From CAYQQO01 sp964420115 (lineage in GTDB: Bacteria > Patescibacteriota > Minisyncoccia > Portnoybacterales > UBA2143), in the NCBI GenBank assembly GCA_964420115.1, contig CAYQQO010000037.1:1-5431 (forward strand): a DNA stretch of 5,431 bases, read 5' to 3'. This document shows, in pieces, positions 1 through 4,991 of the stretch. The translations under genes and the position numbers were made by a program. Every line of letters starts with the position of its first letter. Within the stretch, counting starts at the first letter, position 1. A model generated the notes under the pieces. It was not told the origin of the DNA, ran no database searches, and saw only the letters and a program-made list of their open reading frames with translations.

Positions 1-39
1 ACCATGATAAAACTAGGCGGCTTTTTTGAGAGCCAGATT

Positions 40-64
40 GTGGGCGGCGCAAAGCGCCGCCCAC
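40..64. repeat. Perfect 11-bp GC-rich inverted repeat (hairpin)
   Basis: GTGGGCGGCGC at 40-50 pairs without mismatch to GCGCCGCCCAC at 54-64, leaving an AAA loop. Nine of the eleven base pairs are G-C or C-G, so the hairpin should be very stable in RNA or single-stranded DNA. It is followed on the plus strand only by TGATTTTG, not a clean T-run, so it is not a typical intrinsic terminator. It may be a back-up terminator, an mRNA-end stabiliser or a copy of a palindromic repeat family. Confidence 0.75.
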
Positions 65-112
65 TGATTTTGCGGCGAAATGCGTTTGAGCTATTTTAAG
101 AATGGAGCACAA

Positions 113-137
113 AAAAAAGAGCCACTGGCTCTTTTTT
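113..137 (-). terminator. Intrinsic (bidirectional) terminator of the tsaD-valS-prsW-hsp20 operon
   Basis: GAGCC at 119-123 pairs with GGCTC at 127-131 around an ACT loop. The flanking A-run (111-118) and T-run (132-137) extend the stem to 11 bp. Read on the minus strand this is a GC stem followed by eight T residues, starting 23 nt past the hsp20 stop codon, so it is well placed to end leftward transcription. Because both arms are flanked by A/T runs it could also stop rightward transcripts. Confidence 0.9.
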
Positions 138-160
138 AGCCGCTTTGTTTTAAAAATGTT

Positions 161-736
161 TTACTCGGCTTCTATTTCTATTTTCTTTGTTTTAACTTTT
201 TCTATTTTAGGCAGGCGGACAGTCAGGATGCCGTTTTTCATTGAGGCCTTGGCCTTGTCTGCTTCTACATCAACCGGCAGGATAACAGAGCGAGAAAACG
301 ATCCCCAATAGCATTCTTGGTAATAGTAATCTTCTTCTTTTATCTCTTCATCTTTTTCTCTTTTGCCTTTTATGGTGATCATGTCATTGGTCATGCTGAT
401 GTCTATGTCTTCTGGTTTGACTCCGGCAATAGTTGATTTAATCACTACTTCGTTGGCAGTTTGATAGACATCAATAGTTAGCTGTCCTTCTGATTCGGCT
501 AACCATTCCTCTTGCTCTGGTTGCTCTGGCTCTTTTTCTTTTGGGGAATTGTTTTTTACTTCTTTTGGCATGGAAACTTTTTTTTCTTTTTCTTCCACAG
601 TAAAATCTTTTTTAATTGTTTTTGTTTTTTTATTATTGACCGGTTTTGGTGCTTTCTTCTTCTTTTTTTTGGGTGATTCTTCTTCTGACCATGTGGCACC
701 AGTCAATTTTTCAAAAAAAGATGGTTTTTTTGCCAT
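161..736 (-). CDS. Small heat-shock protein, Hsp20/alpha-crystallin family
   Basis: This is a 191-residue ATP-independent holdase chaperone that should bind unfolding proteins in the cytoplasm as oligomers. The alpha-crystallin domain spans about residues 84-178. It shows the AGVKPEDI segment (104-111), the beta-strand MITIKGKRE (119-127), GSFSRSVILP (145-154) and the family hallmark NGILTVRLPK (168-177), with the G-x-L motif at G169-x-L171. A C-terminal I186-E-I188 fits the I-x-I/V oligomer anchor. The N-terminal arm is unusual: after a FEKLTG motif (8-13), residues 17-78 are a low-complexity, probably disordered linker with a basic half (SPKKKKKKAPKP) and an acidic half (EKEPEQPEQEEW). The ATG at 736 is the only sensible start; no Shine-Dalgarno is seen. 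It is the last gene of the minus-strand operon, 69 nt after prsW and just before a terminator. No CIRCE element was found upstream. Family assignment is firm; the client range is unknown. Confidence 0.95.
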   Translation of the reverse strand: MAKKPSFFEKLTGATWSEEESPKKKKKKAPKPVNNKKTKTIKKDFTVEEKEKKVSMPKEVKNNSPKEKEPEQPEQEEWLAESEGQLTIDVYQTANEVVIKSTIAGVKPEDIDISMTNDMITIKGKREKDEEIKEEDYYYQECYWGSFSRSVILPVDVEADKAKASMKNGILTVRLPKIEKVKTKKIEIEAE

Positions 737-742
737 ACATTC

Positions 743-770
743 AGCGAACAGCCAACAACGGACAGCGAGT
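743..770. repeat. Degenerate 7-bp tandem repeat (4 units) upstream of hsp20
   Basis: On the plus strand the sequence divides into four consecutive heptamers: AGCGAAC, AGCCAAC, AACGGAC and AGCGAGT. Each differs from AGCGAAC by one to three bases. The array lies in the prsW-hsp20 gap, ending 6 bp before the hsp20 start codon, so it would be in the 5' untranslated region of hsp20 or in the operon mRNA. It resembles the heptanucleotide STRR repeats known from cyanobacteria in unit length, not necessarily in origin. Confidence 0.65.
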
Positions 771-799
771 TTTGCCTATTTAAGAGAGGCAATTTTGCC

Positions 800-818
800 C
801 ATTGTTCATTGTTCATTG
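800..818. repeat. 7-bp tandem repeat spanning the prsW stop codon
   Basis: CATTGTT is repeated 2.7 times without error (800-806, 807-813, 814-818). Read on the minus strand it supplies the last codons and the TGA stop (806-808) of prsW. Gain or loss of one 7-bp unit would shift the frame at the extreme C-terminus. Together with the array at 743-770 it makes the 69-nt gap unusually rich in heptamers. Confidence 0.75.
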
Positions 819-1570
819 ATTTTGCAAATAGCTTGCTGTTTTTTAATTCTTTTGAAAAAGGCCGAAACAAGGAGAGCGGCTGTGATCATTAAGGCGATAA
901 CTGCTGTAAAGAAAAATATTCTTACATTGGGACTTTCGCTGGTTGATATTAGGATAATAAGATAATTATAGCAGGCATGAAAAACAATAGCAAGAGCCAG
1001 GCCGGTTGTAATAAATATTTTTCTTTTCTGGATATAGAGAATGCTTTTGGCAAGCCAGTAGCCAACCATTGCTGAAGCTAAAGCGTGGACCAAGGTGGCT
1101 CCGGCAAATCTCCATGCCATTGTGGCGAATGCTTCGCCTATAGGCAAAAGAGGATTTTGGAAAAGTATTAGTAAGTTTTCAATAGCTGCGAAACCAAGGC
1201 CTGCTATAAGGCAGTATAGCATAGCGTCAATCGGTTCGTCAAATTCTGGATTTTTCAACACTTTGAATTTCACCACTGAATATTTAAGGTATTCTTCAAC
1301 AAGGGCTGGAATCAGAGTTGAGGCCAAAATAATTTTAATTATGCTTTCCTGCGGGCTTCGGCTTGCTACTGACAAAGGGCTGGATGACGGGTCAAGAAGC
1401 CAAATTAAAACAAGTTCAAAAAAAATAGCTAGGGGAGCAATTATTATTCCCCAGATAAAAATTTTTAAAACCATTGAATTTGGTTCGGGGTGAGTATCTT
1501 TTTTTAAATAAAAAGACAGCCAGATCAAGCTGGGCAGAAGGCCGAGCAGTATGTAAAAGCTGTATTGCAT
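806..1570 (-). CDS. prsW: PrsW-type intramembrane metalloprotease
   Basis: This 254-residue polytopic membrane protein carries all hallmark motifs of the PrsW family (related to the CPBP/Abi-type membrane proteases). They are EExxK at E92-E93-x-x-K96, DEPIDAMLY at 111-119, FxxxEN at F127-E131-N132, HxxxSA at H162-S166-A167 and HxxxN at H198-N202. The glutamates and histidines are the likely metal ligands and catalytic residues within the membrane. About seven to eight hydrophobic segments are visible, including residues 3-22, 36-59, 78-91, 116-138, 158-180, 187-208 and 217-239. In Bacillus subtilis PrsW cleaves the anti-sigma factor RsiW; no anti-sigma factor is visible here, so the substrate is unknown. 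The start ATG lies 7 nt past the valS stop, in the sequence TAATGCATTAATGCA, suggesting translational coupling. An ATG overlapping the valS stop codon is a dead end (two codons, then stop). The 3' end lies in a heptamer repeat. Family certain, substrate unknown. Confidence 0.94.
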   Translation of the reverse strand: MQYSFYILLGLLPSLIWLSFYLKKDTHPEPNSMVLKIFIWGIIIAPLAIFFELVLIWLLDPSSSPLSVASRSPQESIIKIILASTLIPALVEEYLKYSVVKFKVLKNPEFDEPIDAMLYCLIAGLGFAAIENLLILFQNPLLPIGEAFATMAWRFAGATLVHALASAMVGYWLAKSILYIQKRKIFITTGLALAIVFHACYNYLIILISTSESPNVRIFFFTAVIALMITAALLVSAFFKRIKKQQAICKINEQ

Positions 1571-1577
1571 TAATGCA
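1566..1577. repeat. 12-bp perfect palindrome at the valS/prsW junction
   Basis: TGCATTAATGCA reads the same on both strands and contains the prsW start codon (1568-1570). An overlapping 10-bp palindrome, TAATGCATTA (1571-1580), includes the valS stop codon. The arms have no loop, so it is unlikely to fold in RNA. It could be a protein-binding site, or it may simply result from two successive TAATG stop/start motifs. Confidence 0.6.
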
Positions 1578-3638
1578 TTACTTGGGCCAGTTTTCCACCA
1601 TTAAGAAATCTTTTTCCTTAAAGGGCAGTTTTTGATAAATTTCTTCAGTTATAAAAGGCATAAAAGGATGAAGCAGTTTTAGGGAGTTTAAAAGGGTATA
1701 GGCAAGGACTTGTTTTGTTTGGGGGTTGTTCTGTTTTTTAGCCGCTTCTATGTATTTATCGCAGAAATTATGCCAGAAAAAGTCATAAACAAGATGGGCT
1801 GCCTGGCCAAAATTGAATCCTTCAATATCTTTTGTTGTTTTTTGAATGGTTGTTTCTAATTGTTTTAATATTCTTTTATCAGCCGCTGTCATTTTTTTAG
1901 GCAGGCGGCGGGATAAGTTAGTATCGCCAATTTGGCCTAAAACAAATCTTGAGGCATTCCAGATTTTGTTGGCGAATTTTTTGCCCATTACTAAGTTTTC
2001 TTCTGAAAAGCGCATATCCTGTCCGCCGAATGTTTGGTAAATTAACCCAAAGCGGGTAGCGTCAGAGCCGTATAAATTAACTAAGTCCAAAGGATCTCTG
2101 CCTGTTCCTATGGATTTGCTCATTCTTTTCCCTTCTTTGTTTAAGACAGTGGCGTGGATAATAACGTCTTTGAAAGGCGCTTTTTTGACCAGCTCTGTTC
2201 CGGAGAAAACCATTCGGGCGACCCAAAGATTAATAATGTCTCTGGCTGTTACTAATGTGTCGGTCGGATAATATTTTTTAAAATCAGGTGTTTTTTTAGG
2301 CCAGCCCAGTGTTGCCAAGGGCCAAAGAGCGGAAGAAAACCATGTGTCTAAAACGTCTGTTTCGCCTTCTATCGGGATTTTGTGCCCCCACCATATTTGG
2401 CGCGAAATGCACCAGTCTTTAATGTTTCCCAGCCAGTCAAAATATATTTTTTCAAAACGTTTGGGATGGAATTTTACCTCGCCGCTTTTAACAGCAGAAA
2501 TAGCTTGTTTTGCTAGTTTGTCCATTTTAACAAACCATTGTTCGCTAATTAATGGTTCAACAGCGCTGTCGCAGCGGTAACAGCGGGGGACTTGATGGGT
2601 GTAATCCTCTGTTTTTTCTAAAAGTTTTTCTTTAGTAAGTTCTTCTATGATTTTTTGGCGGGCGTCAAGCGTTGTTAAGCTGGCAAAGTTTCTGCCGGCT
2701 TGTTTTGTCATCCTTCCTTTATCGCTGATCACCTGTATTATTGGCAGTTTGTGCCTTTCGCCTATTTCTGCGTCAACAGCTGAATGAGCAGGCGTTACCT
2801 TAACAACGCCGCTGCCAAAATTGGCGTCAACCGCCTGGTCAGCAATAATTGGTATTTGGCGGTCAGTCAAAGGGAGTGACACTTTCTGGCCGATTAATTT
2901 TTTGTATTTTGTATCTTTTGGGTTAACTGCCACAGCGGTGTCGCCTAACATTGTTTCCGGCCTGGTGGTAGCGACAATAATATATTCTGCTTTGCTTTGC
3001 TTTGCTAATGGATATTTAATATGCCATAAATGGCTTTTTTCTTCTTGGTATTCCAGTTCTAAGTCAGACAAACTTGTCTGGCATCTTGGGCACCAATTAA
3101 TAACTCTTTTCCCTTTGTAAATCCAACCCTTTTTGTGGTAATACAAAAAGACTGTTGTTACGGCCTCCTGATAATTTTTATCCATTGTAAAAGCGGTTCT
3201 GGACCAATCGCAGGAAGAGCCTAATTTTTTAAGTTGTTCTAAAATTAAATGGCCGTATTTTTTCTGCCAATCCCAAACTTTTTCCAAAAATTTTTCCCGG
3301 CCCAAATCATGGCGGGTTTTACCCTCTTTTTTTAGTTGTTTTTCTACAACATTTTGGGTGGCAATGCCGGCGTGATCTGTCCCGGGCAGCCAAAGAGTGG
3401 AATACCCCTGCATTCTTTTAAGCCGGATTAATACATCTTGGATAAAAGCGTTTAAGGCATGCCCCATATGGAGTTCGCCGGTAATGTTTGGGGGAGGGGT
3501 AACAATAGTAAAGGGTTTGGCTTTTTTGGCCTTTTTAAGAGGCAGTTTATCAGGATTGAAATATCCCGACTTTTCCCAGAGCCGGTATATTCTGTCTTCT
3601 GTTTTTTTAGGGTCGTATGCTTTTGGCAATTCTTTCAT
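1578..3638 (-). CDS. valS: Valyl-tRNA synthetase (compact form)
   Basis: This class Ia enzyme activates valine with ATP and charges tRNA-Val in the cytoplasm. The catalytic Rossmann fold shows the HIGH motif as HMGH (57-60, in PPPNITGELHMGH) and the KMSKS motif as RMSKS (505-509). ValS-specific segments include NWCPRCQTSLSDLELEY (181-197), the CP1 editing-domain motif ATTRPETMLGDTAVAVNP (223-240), PRCYRCDSAVEPLISEQWF (351-369), WCISRQIWWGHKIP (409-422) and DVLDTWFSSALWP (428-440). The anticodon-binding helices end with LHPFMPFITEEIYQKLP (656-672). At 686 residues it is far shorter than the usual 850-950. Only five residues (IEGET) join HKIP to DVLDTWFSS, where most ValS have a cysteine-containing, zinc-binding insertion. 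The protein stops just after the FITEE helix, without the C-terminal coiled-coil tRNA arm. The reading frame is intact throughout. It starts 30 nt after tsaD with no Shine-Dalgarno. A weak internal promoter (TTGCCT at 3671-3676, 17-nt spacer, AATAAT at 3648-3653) is possible. Confidence 0.97.
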   Translation of the reverse strand: MKELPKAYDPKKTEDRIYRLWEKSGYFNPDKLPLKKAKKAKPFTIVTPPPNITGELHMGHALNAFIQDVLIRLKRMQGYSTLWLPGTDHAGIATQNVVEKQLKKEGKTRHDLGREKFLEKVWDWQKKYGHLILEQLKKLGSSCDWSRTAFTMDKNYQEAVTTVFLYYHKKGWIYKGKRVINWCPRCQTSLSDLELEYQEEKSHLWHIKYPLAKQSKAEYIIVATTRPETMLGDTAVAVNPKDTKYKKLIGQKVSLPLTDRQIPIIADQAVDANFGSGVVKVTPAHSAVDAEIGERHKLPIIQVISDKGRMTKQAGRNFASLTTLDARQKIIEELTKEKLLEKTEDYTHQVPRCYRCDSAVEPLISEQWFVKMDKLAKQAISAVKSGEVKFHPKRFEKIYFDWLGNIKDWCISRQIWWGHKIPIEGETDVLDTWFSSALWPLATLGWPKKTPDFKKYYPTDTLVTARDIINLWVARMVFSGTELVKKAPFKDVIIHATVLNKEGKRMSKSIGTGRDPLDLVNLYGSDATRFGLIYQTFGGQDMRFSEENLVMGKKFANKIWNASRFVLGQIGDTNLSRRLPKKMTAADKRILKQLETTIQKTTKDIEGFNFGQAAHLVYDFFWHNFCDKYIEAAKKQNNPQTKQVLAYTLLNSLKLLHPFMPFITEEIYQKLPFKEKDFLMVENWPK

Positions 3639-3668
3639 AGTTCTTGTATTATTACAGATAATATTTCT

Positions 3669-4685
3669 TTAGGCAACTATCTTTAAGTTCGCATCAGCTT
3701 CAATTTTAGACCAGCTTCTTTTAGAGGTTGGTCTTTTTTTGTAGTAGGCGGTTATCGCTATCATAGCGGCGTTGTCAGTGCAAAGGGTTGATTCAGGGAT
3801 TAAATATTTAACTTCTTGCATTTCTTTTTTGATATTTTCTCCTAATTGACGGCGCAGTTCTTTGTTTGCCGCCACTCCGCCGGAAAGAATAATAGTTTTT
3901 GGCGTGTGTTTTTTTGCCGCCTTAATTGTTTTTTTGACTAAGACATCAGTAACTGCCTGCTGAAACGAAGCAGACATATTGTTAATATATTCCTGCGATA
4001 ATTTGTTGGTTTTTTTTACTTCGTATAAAACGGCTGTTTTCAGCCCTGAAAAGGAAAAATCAAAATTGTTTTTATTTATCATTGGCCGGGGCAGTTTAAA
4101 TGCTGATGTATTTCCTTTTTCGGCTCTTTGAGAAATAATTGGTCCGCCGGGATAACCTAATCCAAGCAGTTTGGCTGCTTTGTCAAAGGCCTCGCCAGCT
4201 GCGTCATCTCTTGTTTCGCCGAGAAGCTGGTAATTTCCGTGCCCTTTCATTAAAACCAACTGGGTGTGTCCGCCAGAAACAATCAAACAGAGAATAGGAA
4301 ATTTTACATTAGCGCTGTTTGCTAAATTGGCGTAAATATGCGCTTCAATATGGTTTATGCCGACAATCGGCTTTTGCCAGGCGTATGAAAGCGCTTTGGC
4401 AAAATTAACTCCGACCAAAAGAGAAGGGATCAGTCCCGGGCCGGCAGTTACAGCGATTAAATCAACCTTTGGCTGATTTGCTTTTTTAAAAGCCTCTTTA
4501 AAGCAGGAAGAGATGTTTTTTAAATGTTCTCTGGCCGCTAAATTAGGGACAATACCGCCGTAAGGCGCGTGAGTTTTTATTTGCGAGGAAACAACATTAG
4601 ATAAAATACGGCAAGTTTTTTTACTGCATTTGACAAGGGCGATGCCAGTATCATCGCAAGATGTTTCAATGGCTAAAATATTCAT
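3669..4685 (-). CDS. tsaD: tRNA N6-threonylcarbamoyladenosine transferase TsaD
   Basis: TsaD (formerly YgjD/Gcp) transfers the threonylcarbamoyl group from threonylcarbamoyl-AMP to A37 of tRNAs that read ANN codons. It works with TsaB and TsaE, and TsaC supplies the substrate; none of these partners is in the window. The 338-residue length is normal for the family. ASKHA-fold signatures are intact: IETSCDDT (6-13), HAPYGGIVPNLAAREH (39-54), NHIEAH (111-116) whose H112 and H116 bind the metal, SGGHTQL (137-143), DDAAGEAFDKAAKLLGLGYPGGP (start 160), SGGVAAN (268-274) and CTDNAA (302-307) with D304 as third metal ligand. It is the first gene of the minus-strand operon, with valS 30 nt downstream. 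The ATG at 4685 begins directly at the first conserved strand (MNILAIETSCDDT), so the start is secure. A good promoter with its -10 box 7 nt upstream of the ATG predicts a leaderless message. An AAGGA sits about 18 nt upstream, too far to serve as a normal ribosome binding site. Confidence 0.98.
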   Translation of the reverse strand: MNILAIETSCDDTGIALVKCSKKTCRILSNVVSSQIKTHAPYGGIVPNLAAREHLKNISSCFKEAFKKANQPKVDLIAVTAGPGLIPSLLVGVNFAKALSYAWQKPIVGINHIEAHIYANLANSANVKFPILCLIVSGGHTQLVLMKGHGNYQLLGETRDDAAGEAFDKAAKLLGLGYPGGPIISQRAEKGNTSAFKLPRPMINKNNFDFSFSGLKTAVLYEVKKTNKLSQEYINNMSASFQQAVTDVLVKKTIKAAKKHTPKTIILSGGVAANKELRRQLGENIKKEMQEVKYLIPESTLCTDNAAMIAITAYYKKRPTSKRSWSKIEADANLKIVA

Positions 4686-4692
4686 TGTTTTT

Positions 4693-4720
4693 ATTCTATC
4701 TTTTCCTTGATATTTTTCAA
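4693..4720 (-). promoter_or_regulatory. Sigma70-type promoter of the tsaD operon
   Basis: On the minus strand a -35 box TTGAAA (4715-4720) and a -10 box TAGAAT (4693-4698) are separated by 16 nt; each matches the consensus at five of six positions. The -10 box ends 7 nt before the tsaD ATG, so transcription should start at or within a base or two of the start codon. The spacer overlaps the -35 box of the tRNA promoter on the other strand, so the two promoters probably compete for or share RNA polymerase. Confidence 0.75.
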
Positions 4721-4735
4721 CTTTTTTGCTAAAAT
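4707..4735 (+). promoter_or_regulatory. Sigma70-type promoter of tRNA-Glu
   Basis: TTGATA (4707-4712) and TAAAAT (4730-4735) are spaced by 17 nt, and each matches the consensus at five of six positions. Transcription would start near 4742, about six bases before the mature 5' end of the tRNA. The -35 box abuts the opposite-facing -35 box of tsaD, forming the dyad TTGATATTTTTCAA (4707-4720). Confidence 0.75.
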
Positions 4736-4747
4736 AATTAAAAAAAC

Positions 4748-4819
4748 GGCCCTGTCGTCTAGCGGCTAGGACGCATCTCTTTCAAGGATGAAATCGGGGT
4801 TCGATTCCCCGCAGGGCCA
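4748..4819 (+). tRNA. tRNA-Glu, anticodon UUC
   Basis: A full cloverleaf can be drawn. The acceptor stem GGCCCTG (4748-4754) pairs with CAGGGCC (4812-4818). The D stem is GTC (4757-4759) with GAC (4770-4772). The anticodon stem CATCT (4774-4778) pairs with GGATG (4786-4790), with one G-U pair. The anticodon loop CTTTCAA has TTC at 4781-4783. The T stem CGGGG (4795-4799) pairs with CCCCG (4807-4811) around TTCGATT. The discriminator base is A at 4819. The following bases are CAA, so CCA is not encoded and must be added by the tRNA nucleotidyltransferase. Glu-tRNA reads GAA/GAG and is not a TsaD substrate. The open frame antisense to this gene is a shadow. Confidence 0.98.
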
Positions 4820-4991
4820 CAATTTAGAACTTTTCCCAACGCGCATCGCTCCGCGACGAATTCAGACGGGACTGGCGCGCCGAAGCGCGCGGATTTGTCA
4901 CGAACCAAAGGGTTCGTTCCAACTTTTTTGACGCAGGAGCTGATTTCGTGGAAATCTGCGGATGAGCTCAAAAATCAGACTTTACCCTTAT
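4820..4991. other. GC-rich, hairpin-dense noncoding spacer between tRNA-Glu and the pilin gene
   Basis: Positions 4831-4970 are about 56% G+C (4841-4890 about 72%), whereas the next 50 bases are only about 16%. Four hairpins can be drawn: TCGC/GCGA (4846-4849 with 4853-4856), GCGCGC-CGAA-GCGCGC (4875-4890), ACGAACC-AAAG-GGTTCGT (4900-4917) and a bulged stem CGCA...GATTTC-GTG-GAAATC-TGCG (4932-4960). CTGATTT (4940-4946) can alternatively pair with AAATCAG (4972-4978). The leftward open frame covering it continues through the tRNA in antisense and has no recognisable domain, so I do not call it a gene. It may be a structured RNA, a palindromic repeat element or the tRNA trailer and terminator. 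Confidence 0.6.
4900..4929 (+). terminator. Candidate terminator of tRNA-Glu
   Basis: A perfect 7-bp stem, ACGAACC (4900-4906) with GGTTCGT (4911-4917) and AAAG loop, is followed after six bases by TTTTTT (4924-4929). The gap between stem and T-run is longer than in a textbook intrinsic terminator, so termination may be partial, leaving read-through as a possible source of pilin-gene transcription. Confidence 0.4.

Larger units (their letters stand above)
1..160. other. Intergenic region left of the hsp20 operon
   Basis: No convincing gene is seen on either strand; the short open frame reading rightward from 102 runs antisense into hsp20 and is a shadow. The stretch holds a GC-rich perfect hairpin at 40-64 and an intrinsic terminator at 113-137. 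At 15-27 there is a GGCGGC followed by six T, which resembles the 3' arm and T-tract of another terminator whose 5' arm would lie outside the window; that is only a guess. Confidence 0.6.

Noticed and set aside
730..800. CIRCE/HrcA or ROSE/FourU control of hsp20
   Set aside because: No TTAGCACTC-type inverted repeat is present, and there is no Shine-Dalgarno for a ROSE or FourU hairpin to mask.
549..965. Rightward open frame opposite hsp20 and the end of prsW
   Set aside because: It lies antisense to two firmly identified genes and is rich in Phe and Ser only because it complements Lys/Glu codons.
2989..3006. GCTTT pentamer repeated about 3.6 times inside valS
   Set aside because: It encodes a short non-catalytic segment (LAKQSKAE) in the editing-domain region. 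A short microsatellite arising from AT-rich codon use is the simpler explanation, and phase variation of an essential gene is implausible.
2821..3120. Rightward open frames inside valS and tsaD/valS junction
   Set aside because: They are fully antisense to valS with no motif of their own; the valS reading frame explains the sequence.
3647..3663. AT-only inverted repeat TATTAT-TACAG-ATAATA between tsaD and valS
   Set aside because: Six A-T pairs make a very weak hairpin with no T-run in the right place, so it is not a terminator. It overlaps a weak possible promoter mentioned under valS.
4759..4971. Leftward 70-codon open frame antisense to tRNA-Glu
   Set aside because: Its C-terminal part (CGPAGNRTPISSLKEMRPSR) is simply the complement of the tRNA, a well-known type of spurious protein. 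The rest covers the hairpin-rich spacer and has no recognisable domain.
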